Positions 26,941-35,652 are shown, counted from the stretch's first letter. The stretch: DNA of 64,000 bases from Dyadobacter sp. CY261 (GCF_021440085.1 NZ_JAKCPW010000005.1:1-64000), one strand, 5' to 3'. Numbers and translations are program-made. The notes: generated from the sequence alone by a model not told the origin.

Positions 26941-26960
26941 CAACATCATTGTATGTAGAT

Positions 26961-27356
26961 ATGAAAGCAGTACACTCACATGGCAAGGCCGACTATATTG
27001 GAATCCTGGGTTCTGTATTGTGCATCGTACACTGCCTGCTGGTTCCTGCATTAGCTTTCGGCTCTACGGTGGCAGGCCACGGTCATGCGCACATCGGCCT
27101 TGTTTCGCTGGATTATCTTTTTATCCTCATCAACGGTGTGGCCGTTTACTATGCCACCCGTGAACACCAATCAATGGGCGTGCGGGTGCTGCTTTGGGGC
27201 GCTTTGGCCATTTTCTCCGTTTCGCTGATCCTGGAAGGCCGCCATCAGGCATTTACCTGGCTGGGTTACATCGGCTCTGGTTTGCTCATCATCGGGCACC
27301 TCATTAATCTCTACATTTGCCAGATCGCCCCGCGGTTGAAAGTCAGAACCCGCTGA
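26961..27356 (+). CDS. MerC-like membrane protein, candidate zinc-regulated metal transporter
   Basis: A 131-residue membrane protein with four hydrophobic spans. The first span has the MerC pattern with two cysteines, ADYIGILGSVLCIVHCLLVP, followed by a His-containing loop GHGHAH. MerC proteins of mercury operons carry Hg(II) inward; here no other mer gene is present and the promoter has the Zur-like box, so a role in zinc or other metal handling is more likely. The start is placed at ATG 26961 because an upstream TTG at 26910 lies inside the operator and promoter. Confidence 0.75.
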   Translation: MKAVHSHGKADYIGILGSVLCIVHCLLVPALAFGSTVAGHGHAHIGLVSLDYLFILINGVAVYYATREHQSMGVRVLLWGALAIFSVSLILEGRHQAFTWLGYIGSGLLIIGHLINLYICQIAPRLKVRTR

Positions 27357-28616
27357 TCACTTATCATATTCCACTTCAAAACGGCTGAGATCAGGGCGAT
27401 TGGGACGCTTCCGGCTTAATTCGTATTCAAAAATCGTTTTCCCCAGATTGGCCATAAACGGGAAACCTACGTTTTCGTAGTCGTACTTATCGTCGTTAAA
27501 AACGCCATCCTCATTGCAATAGATTACCGCGGTGAGCATGAATTCAATTCCTTTCTCGAAATCGGCGATGTAGGCATTGTCCAGCAAAAACCCATATGCA
27601 TCCCCGCATTTATTGAACAGCCGGATATGGCGCGGCAGCCTCGTTTTGGTCGCTCCGAAAAGCAGGAATTTCACATATCCATCATAGTAATCATCCGTAT
27701 AATTTGCCGGGTAGCTCGTTTCCACGGGGAATTGTGACATATACTGGTACATAAACCGGTAATCTTCTTCCCTCAGATTGAACCGCTGCGAAGCAGGCAC
27801 TTCGTCCGGGAAAAAGAGCGTTTTCAGCAGCCGGTGTTGTTCTTCAAGCGGGAAGGCATTCTTTTTGGTAAAATCAAATGGCTCATTCACCAGCGCACCG
27901 TCTTTCATATAGCCTTTTCCAAGCAAAATCGGGCCGGGTGCATTGTATTCATGCTCATTGTATTTTGCAGGCTGCTCAAATACGATCTTTCCGTCCTTCT
28001 CAAAACGGATTGGATTGGTATACCGGTTATTTTCAGGACCAATGGGAGAATCGAGCCGGTGCAGTATGCGACTTCCCTTAAAACCCTTCATGTGGAGGCT
28101 ATCGTTGAACTCCTGCTGACCTATAAATTCATACAACCGGTTAAAAGCGTCATTATCGCTCGCGAGTAGGATCTTCTTCGCATAATGCGCCACGGAGGGC
28201 CTGCCATCCTCCGAACTTGTATCGGTATTTACAGCCGTTTGCTCCGGCCGTACTGCATCTGTAAACATCGGTGTGTACTTGTCGATGCCCAGCTTATTCA
28301 GCTTTTCAAATGCCAATGCCACTGCCGGTAGTTTAACCGTGCTTGCCGGATAAAAATATTCTCCGGTATCGATGCGATAAGCGTGCGTAGTAAAGTGTGG
28401 GACATTGTTTTTATTCCTGTCAATCCGTGTGTATAAGACCTGTACCTTATACTTTTCAGGATTTGCCAGGATGGCCGAAAAGCGTTCCGGATGCTTTTTT
28501 AATAATTTTTCGATGAAATTATCCGCGTTGTGTTGTGCGAGAATCGGCAAGGCTGCCAGCTGTAAAGAGAAGAAAAGCAACAGTTTATAATTTCTGACAA
28601 AAAGCATGGATACCAT
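27357..28616 (-). CDS. secreted serine hydrolase, class A beta-lactamase-like fold
   Basis: A 419-residue protein with an N-terminal signal sequence (LLLFFSLQLAALPILAQ). It shows the active-site pattern of serine penicillin-recognising enzymes: STVK (SxxK) near 97, SDN near 173 in LLASDNDAF, and KCG in place of the usual KTG near 358. A long insert separates the last two motifs. Such family members include beta-lactamases and esterases, and the changed third motif argues against a classical beta-lactamase. Its stop directly abuts the merC stop on the other strand. Confidence 0.75.
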   Translation of the reverse strand: MVSMLFVRNYKLLLFFSLQLAALPILAQHNADNFIEKLLKKHPERFSAILANPEKYKVQVLYTRIDRNKNNVPHFTTHAYRIDTGEYFYPASTVKLPAVALAFEKLNKLGIDKYTPMFTDAVRPEQTAVNTDTSSEDGRPSVAHYAKKILLASDNDAFNRLYEFIGQQEFNDSLHMKGFKGSRILHRLDSPIGPENNRYTNPIRFEKDGKIVFEQPAKYNEHEYNAPGPILLGKGYMKDGALVNEPFDFTKKNAFPLEEQHRLLKTLFFPDEVPASQRFNLREEDYRFMYQYMSQFPVETSYPANYTDDYYDGYVKFLLFGATKTRLPRHIRLFNKCGDAYGFLLDNAYIADFEKGIEFMLTAVIYCNEDGVFNDDKYDYENVGFPFMANLGKTIFEYELSRKRPNRPDLSRFEVEYDK

Positions 28617-28721
28617 CGGGCACGTGTTAGCCGAATATACGATTTTTTATTTTAAAGGATACCCGGAATTATATTTTACTCCCGGCGTCCTTTTCTGTTC
28701 ATACATAAACTATGGCTATTA

Positions 28722-30440
28722 ATGGAAGAAAATAAATTGCGCAGCAGGGGCTGGTTTGGTAAGTCGGGAAAAGACGGTTTCATTTACCGCGCCTGGATGA
28801 AAAACCAGGGCTATCCTGCCGATGAATTTGACGGAAGGCCGGTAATCGGCATTTGCAATACATTTTCGGAGCTGACACCCTGCAACGGACATTTCCGCGA
28901 ACTGGCGGAGTCTGTGAAGCGTGGCGTTTGGGAAGCAGGCGGTTTTCCGCTCGAATTCCCGGTAATGTCGCTCGGCGAAACGCTGATCAAGCCCACGGCC
29001 ATGCTGTACCGCAACCTTGCAAGCATGGACGTGGAGGAATCCATCCGCGCGAACCCGATTGACGGCGTAGTGCTGCTTTGCGGCTGCGATAAAACAACGC
29101 CTTCGCTCGTCATGGGCGCAGCGAGTGTGAATATTCCGACCATCGTCGTTTCCGGCGGGCCCATGCTGACCGGCCGTTACCGCGGCAAGACGATCGGAAC
29201 GAGCGATGTGTGGCGTTTTAGCGAACTGTATCGCAAAGGCGAAATTACCCAGGAAGAATTTGCGACCTCCGAAGCATGCATGTGCCGCAGCGACGGGCAT
29301 TGCGCGGTGATGGGCACGGCTTCCACAATGGCCTGCATGGTGGAGTCGCTCGGACTCACATTGCCCGAAAATGCCGCCATTCCCGCAGCAGATTCCCGTC
29401 GGAAAGTACTCGCGCATTTGTCGGGCCGACGCATTGTGCAGATGGTTCATGAAGATTTGCGGCTCGATCAGATCCTGACGAAAGAAGCATTCGAGAATGC
29501 GATCATGATCAATGCGGCAATTGGTGGGTCTACCAACTTTGTGATCCACTTGCTGGCAATTGCAGGGCGCATTGGGGTGGATTTAAGTCTGGATGATTTT
29601 AATGATCTCTGCAAAAACGTGCCGCTGCTCCTTAACCTGCAACCTTCGGGCGGCTATTTTATGGAGGACTTTTATTACGCCGGGGGATTACCGGTAGTGA
29701 TCAAGGAACTAAGCGGCATTCTCCATCAATCGGTGATTACGGCCAATGGTAAAACGATGGCGGAAAACTGTGCAAATGCCGAATGCTTCGACCCGGAAGT
29801 GATCGGAACCATGGCTGAACCGGTGAAAGACCTGACCGGACTGGCTGTGGTAAGGGGCAATCTCGCTGAAAACGGAGCGGTGATCAAGCCATCGGCATCT
29901 TTGAAACCGGAATTAATGCAGCACCGCGGCAAGGCGGTGGTATTTGAAGATATTGACGATTACAAAACGCGCCTCGACGACCCTGATCTCGATGTGGATG
30001 AAAACAGTATTTTAGTATTGAAAAACGTAGGCCCGAAAGGTTACCCCGGCATGCCGGAGGTAGGAAATATGTCGTTGCCTAAAAAGCTCCTCGCGCAAGG
30101 CGTGATGGACATGGTGCGCATTTCCGACGGGCGTATGAGTGGTACCGGTTTTGGAACGGTTGTTTTGCACGTGTCGCCCGAAGCGGCCGTGGGCGGCAAC
30201 CTGGCATTGGTACAGGACGGTGATTATATAGAGCTGGATGTGGAGAACAGGAGGCTGCACCTGGAAGTATCAGACGAAGAACTGGCGCGCCGGCGGCAGC
30301 TTTGGAAGCCGCTCGAACTGGGTTATACACGCGGTTACGTGAGTCTGCACATCAGCCACGTAACCCAGGCGCACGAAGGCGCCGACCTCGACTTCCTCAT
30401 CGGAGGTTCGGGCGATAAAGTAACAAGAGATTCGCATTAA
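28722..30440 (+). CDS. IlvD/Edd-family dehydratase, probably sugar-acid dehydratase
   Basis: A 572-residue iron-sulfur dehydratase. Cluster cysteines are visible in ICNTFSELTPCNGHF, LCGCDKTTPS and ACMCRSDGHCAVMGTAST; DGRMSGTGFGTVV near the C-terminus is the family signature. The pattern fits the arabinonate/xylonate-type dehydratases better than the valine-isoleucine enzyme, and no branched-chain biosynthesis gene is nearby. The next gene is an SDR dehydrogenase, as expected in a sugar oxidation route: sugar to sugar acid to 2-keto-3-deoxy acid. The exact sugar is unknown. Confidence 0.85.
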   Translation: MEENKLRSRGWFGKSGKDGFIYRAWMKNQGYPADEFDGRPVIGICNTFSELTPCNGHFRELAESVKRGVWEAGGFPLEFPVMSLGETLIKPTAMLYRNLASMDVEESIRANPIDGVVLLCGCDKTTPSLVMGAASVNIPTIVVSGGPMLTGRYRGKTIGTSDVWRFSELYRKGEITQEEFATSEACMCRSDGHCAVMGTASTMACMVESLGLTLPENAAIPAADSRRKVLAHLSGRRIVQMVHEDLRLDQILTKEAFENAIMINAAIGGSTNFVIHLLAIAGRIGVDLSLDDFNDLCKNVPLLLNLQPSGGYFMEDFYYAGGLPVVIKELSGILHQSVITANGKTMAENCANAECFDPEVIGTMAEPVKDLTGLAVVRGNLAENGAVIKPSASLKPELMQHRGKAVVFEDIDDYKTRLDDPDLDVDENSILVLKNVGPKGYPGMPEVGNMSLPKKLLAQGVMDMVRISDGRMSGTGFGTVVLHVSPEAAVGGNLALVQDGDYIELDVENRRLHLEVSDEELARRRQLWKPLELGYTRGYVSLHISHVTQAHEGADLDFLIGGSGDKVTRDSH

Positions 30441-30446
30441 TAGGTG

Positions 30447-30474
30447 GGAATGCGGCCGCGAACGGCCGCATTCC
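30447..30474 (+). repeat. 12-base hairpin between dehydratase and SDR
   Basis: GGAATGCGGCCG pairs perfectly with CGGCCGCATTCC around a CGAA loop. No T-run follows, so it may moderate read-through or protect the mRNA end rather than stop transcription. Confidence 0.65.
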
Positions 30475-30493
30475 GCCTTAATTCAGCATTGCC

Positions 30494-31291
30494 ATGAGTA
30501 GCCAATTATTTGACAATCAGGTCGCGATCGTAACCGGTGCCGGACAAGGCATTGGATTTGAAATAGCCAAGCAGCTGGCTTGCCAGGGAGCAGGCGTTAT
30601 TTTGAACGATACCAACAAAGCACTCGCCGCAGAGGCAGCCAAAAAGATCCGCAACAAGGAAGGCGAATGTGTGGCTTTCGCAGGCGATGCTTCACAGCCG
30701 GAAATTATCGATGCAATGGTGGACGAAGCAGTCAGATGCTTTGGAAAACTGACATTAACCGTCGCCAATGCCGGTATTACGCTTTTTGGTGATTTCTTCG
30801 AATATCCGGTCGAAAACCTGCGGAAGGTGCTGGAAGTGAACCTGATGGGTTCGTTTTTACTGACCCAGGCCGCAGCCCGGCAAATGCGAAAGCAGAAGTC
30901 TGGCGGACGCATCTTGTTAATGTCCTCGGTAGTCGGGCATCAGGCGCACCAGTTTCTAGGGGCTTATGCCATGACGAAGGCAGGACTTGAAATGCTGGCC
31001 AAAAACCTCGTGATCGAACTCTCCCCGCACGGCATTACGATCAACACCGTCGCCCCGGGTGCTACACTCACCGAGCGGACATTGGCCGAGGACCCGACCT
31101 ATCCCAAAACGTGGTCGGCCATTACGCCGATGGGCAGGCCAGCCATTTGCGAGGACATTGCCAATGCGGCATTATTCCTGCTGTCGCCCCATTCGGGCCA
31201 CATAACAGGCCAAAGCCTGATTGTCGATGGCGGTTGGACATCCGTAAGCCCATTGCCCGATCTCAGCAATATGAATGTGAAGAAAAACTAG
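30494..31291 (+). CDS. SDR-family dehydrogenase, probable sugar or sugar-acid dehydrogenase
   Basis: A 265-residue short-chain dehydrogenase with all key residues: GAGQGIG near 16 for NAD(P), NAG near 95, the Ser of LMSSVVG near 142, and YAMTK with catalytic Tyr and Lys near 157-161. The C-terminus has the usual ITGQSLIVDGG. It starts 53 bases after the sugar-acid dehydratase in the same direction, so the two are likely co-expressed and work on one pathway. In contrast to the protein at 19531, the active site is complete. Confidence 0.85.
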   Translation: MSSQLFDNQVAIVTGAGQGIGFEIAKQLACQGAGVILNDTNKALAAEAAKKIRNKEGECVAFAGDASQPEIIDAMVDEAVRCFGKLTLTVANAGITLFGDFFEYPVENLRKVLEVNLMGSFLLTQAAARQMRKQKSGGRILLMSSVVGHQAHQFLGAYAMTKAGLEMLAKNLVIELSPHGITINTVAPGATLTERTLAEDPTYPKTWSAITPMGRPAICEDIANAALFLLSPHSGHITGQSLIVDGGWTSVSPLPDLSNMNVKKN

Positions 31292-31293
31292 AT

Positions 31294-32001
31294 TTATTCT
31301 CCCGAAAAAAGCTGCGCTTCCAAGTCATCAATGCTTCCGTCTTGCGAAAAGAAAAGCTCGCGTGGCTTGGTAGCCGTAGCCGGATTAACGGTCATAAAGC
31401 TGCGGTACTGCTCGTCAGTGATGATTTTCAATGCCAACGCCCTTTTCAATACCATCGGAAACGGCACTTTGAAAAAACTAGCAATATCAGAAGCCAGAAA
31501 GTCGGGAATTTTTGAAATATCCGTCCTGAAAAAGCTTTCCACTTCATCAAATGGCAATAAAGCTTCGAAAATGAGTTGCTCAGAACGGGCCGCTAAAGAA
31601 GTGGCACTCGCGTAAATTGTCTGTAAGCCGAGAGAAACGGTCAGCAAATGAATATGGTAATTGCGTTCGTTGATATCCGAAGCGGCATTCACAAATACCC
31701 AACCTTTTTGATGGTAAATCGCTGAAAAGCCTTTGAATTGCGGATCTACATGATGCAGTTGGGCGATTTTGATCCCTTCCGGATAAGGTAGCTTGTGCCC
31801 GATCTGGTGCACGATATCCTGTGCGTAGGAAATATCGGCCACCTCGCCCGCCGGTTCGATCATCCAGTCACCATTCACCAACCCTTCAAAAAGCTGATCT
31901 GCGACACGTCGGCTTTCCACCTGCCCCAAATGCAGGACGATGCGGTTACCGCGCACTGAGTAATCGAGATGGAGTTGGTTCTTGGGTTGTTTCCGGGGCA
32001 T
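31294..32001 (-). CDS. unknown protein, resembles an ImmA/IrrE domain without HExxH
   Basis: A 235-residue soluble protein. From about residue 85 the layout follows ImmA/IrrE-type domains: a Gly-aromatic strand (FSAIYHQKGWVFVNAAS), a helix where the metallopeptidase motif should stand (YHIHLLTVSLGLQTIY, no HExxH), a helix ending in EALLPFDEVE, and a C-terminal helix-turn-helix-like end (FFKVPFPMVLKRALALKII). If the relation holds, the peptidase is dead. The similarity is by eye and weak. It is convergent with the SDR gene and lies downstream of gldD on the same strand. Confidence 0.55.
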   Translation of the reverse strand: MPRKQPKNQLHLDYSVRGNRIVLHLGQVESRRVADQLFEGLVNGDWMIEPAGEVADISYAQDIVHQIGHKLPYPEGIKIAQLHHVDPQFKGFSAIYHQKGWVFVNAASDINERNYHIHLLTVSLGLQTIYASATSLAARSEQLIFEALLPFDEVESFFRTDISKIPDFLASDIASFFKVPFPMVLKRALALKIITDEQYRSFMTVNPATATKPRELFFSQDGSIDDLEAQLFSGE

Positions 32002-32075
32002 GTCTTATTTGTTGTTGAGGTGATAACTTCAAAGATACGTCCTTCCCTTTTTCACAACAACATTAGCCGGTAATT

Positions 32076-32669
32076 TTATCGCCACTCCAGGGTATTGAGT
32101 AATTGCAACATATCGGCCTCTAAATAATCGATTACAGGCGCAAGCGAATCATTTTTAGTAGCAGTTGGGAAGTAAATGGCACCCCGCAGAAAATGCCCGG
32201 TACTATCGGTAGTATAAAATTGATAGGGACTGGGTACATCGCCATCGATTTTGAATAACATCGCTGTCCGGCCCGATTTACCCAGAACTCGCTGTTCTTG
32301 AATGGACGAGGCCCTGATCTGATGCTTGCTTGCCAGTTTATAACTGTCGTCTATAAATGCTTTCAGTAACGCCGGATTGTTGTTAAGCGGCTTGTAAGTG
32401 ATTTGGATATTGGCCTTGAATTGTGGATAGCTGATAAAGATCCAATCCTTTTCCGCCAATTTGAACGTATCCGGCTCAACAATGGCAAACCGCGAGACAT
32501 CGAAGGTGTAAGGGTGTTTTTCGACCAGTTTTTTGTAACTGTGCGCGGGCAGATCAATGCGGTTATAGCCCTTGGGTTTCGGAATATAGGTTTGGTCCTC
32601 CCCCTTTTTACAACTTGAAATAAACAGCAGTGAAAATGGTAGAAAAATAGCTATAATGAGTTTGTACAT
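32076..32669 (-). CDS. gldD: gliding motility lipoprotein GldD
   Basis: A 197-residue lipoprotein with signal MYKLIIAIFLPFSLLFISSC (lipobox Cys at 20) and the GldD hallmark TYIPKPKGYNRIDLPAHSY directly after it. In Flavobacterium johnsoniae GldD is needed for gliding and for a working type IX secretion system; it is a periplasm-facing lipoprotein. The start at 32669 gives a proper signal peptide; a longer frame up to 32702 would put eleven charged residues in front. With the PorZ-like and PorU2-like proteins further right it shows that this organism has the type IX system. Confidence 0.88.
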   Translation of the reverse strand: MYKLIIAIFLPFSLLFISSCKKGEDQTYIPKPKGYNRIDLPAHSYKKLVEKHPYTFDVSRFAIVEPDTFKLAEKDWIFISYPQFKANIQITYKPLNNNPALLKAFIDDSYKLASKHQIRASSIQEQRVLGKSGRTAMLFKIDGDVPSPYQFYTTDSTGHFLRGAIYFPTATKNDSLAPVIDYLEADMLQLLNTLEWR

Positions 32670-32798
32670 ATTCGATAGGTCCCGTTGGCAAAACTTGCGC
32701 AAAATTAACGAAAACCGGGAAACATTATTTTTTCAAATCGCTGCAAACAAAAAAGCGAAACCATCATCGACAGTCTCGCTCTCCGGCATCCTCCTCAG

Positions 32799-34640
32799 TT
32801 ACTCGACGGTAACCGATTTGGCAAGATTCCTTGGTTGGTCCACGTTCCGGCCGCGCATTACTGCGATGTAGTAAGAAAGCAATTGCAGCGGGATTACAGA
32901 AACAAGTGGTGTCAGAATTTCATGTGTATTGGGCACTTCTATCACAAAATCGACCATGCCGGGAATGAGTGAGTCTCCCTCCGTCACGATCGCGATTACC
33001 CGGCCTTTGCGCGCTTTCACTTCCTGGATGTTCGACACGATTTTTTCATAGGAACTGTCTTTGGTAGCCAGGAAAACGACTGGCATATCTTCATCGATCA
33101 AGGCAATCGGCCCGTGTTTCATTTCTGCCGCCGGATAACCTTCGGCATGGATGTACGAAATCTCTTTGAGCTTCAATGCGCCTTCCAATGCCACAGGAAA
33201 ATTGAGGCCGCGCCCCAGATAAATGAAGTTGCGCGCATAAGTGAATATGAATGCAATTTCCTTGATTTTGGCGGCATTCTCGAACACCCTCTCAACCTTC
33301 GCCGGGATCGTTTCCAATTCAATCAGCAGCTGCCGGTAGGTTTCTTCCGAAATAGTCCCTTTCCGCTTTGCTACGGCGATGGCCATCAGTGTGAGCACAG
33401 TCACCTGGGCGGTAAATGCCTTGGTACTGGCCACACCGATTTCCGGGCCGGCGTGTGTATAGGCGCCTGCATGCGTCGCGCGGGCGATGGATGAACCCAC
33501 CACGTTACATACTCCAAATATCGTGGCACCTTTGGACTTCGCGAGTTCAATCGCGGCCAGGGTATCCGCCGTTTCGCCGGATTGGGAAATGGCTATCACA
33601 ATGTCGTTTTCTTTGATTATCGGGTTACGATAGCGGAATTCAGAAGCGTATTCTACCTCCACATTGATCCGTGCCAGCTCTTCAAAAAGATATTCGGCCA
33701 CGAGTCCGGCGTGCCATGATGTACCGCAGCCGACAATTACGACTCGGTCGGATTGGGCAAGCTTATCGAGGTAATCGTTCAGGCCTCCAAGTTGCAGGTG
33801 GGCGTCGTCCGCACGCAGGCGGCCGCGCATACTATCGCCTATGGAGCGGGGCTGTTCGAAAATTTCCTTGATCATGAAATGGTCGTAGCCGCCTTTTTCA
33901 ATGGTTTCGAGCTCCATTTCCAATCTTTGAATGTATGGAATGGTCTCTTTGGTGCTCTCAAGGTGCTGAATGCTCAGCTTGCCATCGTGGATTACCGCTA
34001 CTTCATAATCATCCAGATAAACGACGTCTTTCGTGTATTCGATGATGGGTGTGGCATCGGAAGCGAAAAAGAACTCGCCTTCGCCAATACCGATAACCAG
34101 CGGGCTGCCTTTGCGGGCGGCAATGAGCTGGCCTGGATGGTCCACAGACATGACGACGATGGCATACGCCCCTACCACTTCTTTCAATGCAAGTCGTACT
34201 GCACTTTCCAGCGTGTCGCCGGTTTCGTGCTGGATTTCTTCGATGAAATGGATGAGCACTTCGGTATCCGTATCGCTCAGGAACTTGTGGCCTTTCTGGA
34301 TCAGGTTCTGCTTAATGGCCGCGTAGTTTTCGATAATACCATTGTGGATAATGGATAACCGGCGGTTGTTGGAATAGTGCGGGTGGGCATTCACATCGTT
34401 GGGTTCTCCGTGGGTCGCCCAACGCGTGTGGCCGATGCCGATGGTAGCGGGAAGTTGCTTTCCATTTAGTTCAGATTCGAGATCCGACACCTTTCCCTTC
34501 TTCTTGTAAATATTCAATTCACCATTTTCGAGCAATGCAATTCCGGAGCTGTCGTAGCCGCGATATTCCAATCGTTTCAATCCTTTTAAAATTAAAGGAT
34601 ATGCCTCTCTACTTCCAACATAAGCCACAATTCCACACAT
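32799..34640 (-). CDS. glmS: glutamine-fructose-6-phosphate aminotransferase (isomerising)
   Basis: A 613-residue enzyme that makes glucosamine-6-phosphate from fructose-6-phosphate and glutamine for peptidoglycan and lipopolysaccharide. Cys1 of the glutaminase domain follows the initiator Met in MCGIVAYVG, which fixes the start at 34640; a longer frame to 34685 would bury the nucleophile. The glutaminase domain takes about 1-230, then two SIS isomerase domains follow (SQSGETADTLAAIELAK near 355), ending in PRNLAKSVTVE. No ribozyme-like leader was recognised upstream. Confidence 0.95.
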   Translation of the reverse strand: MCGIVAYVGSREAYPLILKGLKRLEYRGYDSSGIALLENGELNIYKKKGKVSDLESELNGKQLPATIGIGHTRWATHGEPNDVNAHPHYSNNRRLSIIHNGIIENYAAIKQNLIQKGHKFLSDTDTEVLIHFIEEIQHETGDTLESAVRLALKEVVGAYAIVVMSVDHPGQLIAARKGSPLVIGIGEGEFFFASDATPIIEYTKDVVYLDDYEVAVIHDGKLSIQHLESTKETIPYIQRLEMELETIEKGGYDHFMIKEIFEQPRSIGDSMRGRLRADDAHLQLGGLNDYLDKLAQSDRVVIVGCGTSWHAGLVAEYLFEELARINVEVEYASEFRYRNPIIKENDIVIAISQSGETADTLAAIELAKSKGATIFGVCNVVGSSIARATHAGAYTHAGPEIGVASTKAFTAQVTVLTLMAIAVAKRKGTISEETYRQLLIELETIPAKVERVFENAAKIKEIAFIFTYARNFIYLGRGLNFPVALEGALKLKEISYIHAEGYPAAEMKHGPIALIDEDMPVVFLATKDSSYEKIVSNIQEVKARKGRVIAIVTEGDSLIPGMVDFVIEVPNTHEILTPLVSVIPLQLLSYYIAVMRGRNVDQPRNLAKSVTVE

Positions 34641-34794
34641 ATTCTTAAAATATTTTAATTTTGTGTATGTAAATGATTGGGGCAAATAAATGGTAAACAG
34701 TGATGGTTAGCAAGCTAATTTTTAATTAAATACTAAAAAATATCCAATTATTAAACAGTGTTCGAACACGCAAAACATTCTGGTAAAACACAAA

Positions 34795-34824
34795 AAAGCC
34801 GGCGACTGTAGAATCACCGGCTTT
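34795..34824 (-). terminator. terminator of the GT5-like gene
   Basis: AAAGCCGG and CCGGCTTT form an 8-base stem; on the minus strand it is followed by TTTTTTG, just after the stop at 34846. Confidence 0.75.
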
Positions 34825-34845
34825 CTGCTGTATAAAATTTATCTA

Positions 34846-35652
34846 CTAGTTCATCAAATCGGTATACAGATTGTAGTACGACTCTGAGAAATTCTCATCC
34901 TGCTCGTCGAGCTGGACACGTTTCGGTGCGTTGTTAAAAATTTCGTTGAGGCTCGCGCTGCAATGTTCCTCGGCTTTGATGACCGCATCAGCATAAGCAC
35001 ATCCGATTTTGACAAAACCTTCGAAATCAGCTGAATGCAAATGTGCCAGCGCTTCGTCGCTTACGTCCATCGCCTTGGCCTTGCTCTGCAAATCTGCGTC
35101 GAATTTATAATCGAAGGCATTATTATGTACGGTAAAAACACTTTTCGTATCCTTAAACATCGGATCATTGCGGTAAGTAGTTTTCAGGTACAATGGAATC
35201 AGTGCCGTCATCCAGTCATTGCAATGCACCACGTCCGGAGCCCATCCCAGTTTTTTAACGGTTTCCAAAACACCCTTGCAAAAGAAGATCGCACGCTCAT
35301 CGTTGTCATCGAAAAAATTATTCTCTTTATCGAAGAAAACAGATTTGCGATGGAAATAATCATCGTTGTCGATAAAATAGACCTGCAACTTCGCATTTGG
35401 AATGGAAGCAACCTTGATGATCAGCGGCTTTTCTTCATCTCCTACGGTAATATTGATTCCTGACAGTCGAACTACTTCATGAAGCCTGTTTTTGCGCTCG
35501 TTGATCAAACCAAAGCGCGGAACCAGAATCCTGATTTCTGCCCCTCTTTCCTGCATTGCCTGAGGAAGCTTTCTAACATAATCGGCAACATCGGTAGTCT
35601 GGAGGAAAGGATTGATTTCACTGGCTACATACAAAATTCGCAGTTTCTCCAT
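34846..35652 (-). CDS. glycogen-synthase-like (GT5) N-terminal domain protein
   Basis: A 268-residue stand-alone protein matching only the first lobe of GT5 glycogen/starch synthases: KLRILYVASEINPF, GAEIRILVPRFG, PDVVHCNDWMTALIPLYL and SVFTVHNNAFDYKF. The second GT-B lobe is absent. The ADP-glucose-binding KxGGL loop is replaced by LQTTDVADY, so normal glycogen synthesis is unlikely. In Bacteroidota this short form is regularly found beside panC, as here (divergent, 206 bases). The start at 35652 is preferred to 35688 because the domain begins there. Role unknown. Confidence 0.75.
   Translation of the reverse strand: MEKLRILYVASEINPFLQTTDVADYVRKLPQAMQERGAEIRILVPRFGLINERKNRLHEVVRLSGINITVGDEEKPLIIKVASIPNAKLQVYFIDNDDYFHRKSVFFDKENNFFDDNDERAIFFCKGVLETVKKLGWAPDVVHCNDWMTALIPLYLKTTYRNDPMFKDTKSVFTVHNNAFDYKFDADLQSKAKAMDVSDEALAHLHSADFEGFVKIGCAYADAVIKAEEHCSASLNEIFNNAPKRVQLDEQDENFSESYYNLYTDLMN

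Noticed and set aside
26910..26960. TTG start giving a 148-residue MerC-like protein
   Set aside because: The TTG lies inside the operator and forms the -33 element, upstream of the expected transcript start.
28719..29549. 276-residue minus-strand frame opposite the dehydratase
   Set aside because: Rich in His, Cys and Arg, with no motif; shadow of a gene with strong codon bias.
28722..30440. Dihydroxy-acid dehydratase of valine/isoleucine synthesis
   Set aside because: No branched-chain genes nearby, and the SDR neighbour and Cys pattern fit sugar-acid dehydratases better; not fully excluded.
33753..34358. 201-residue plus-strand frame opposite glmS
   Set aside because: Antisense shadow of a strongly conserved gene.
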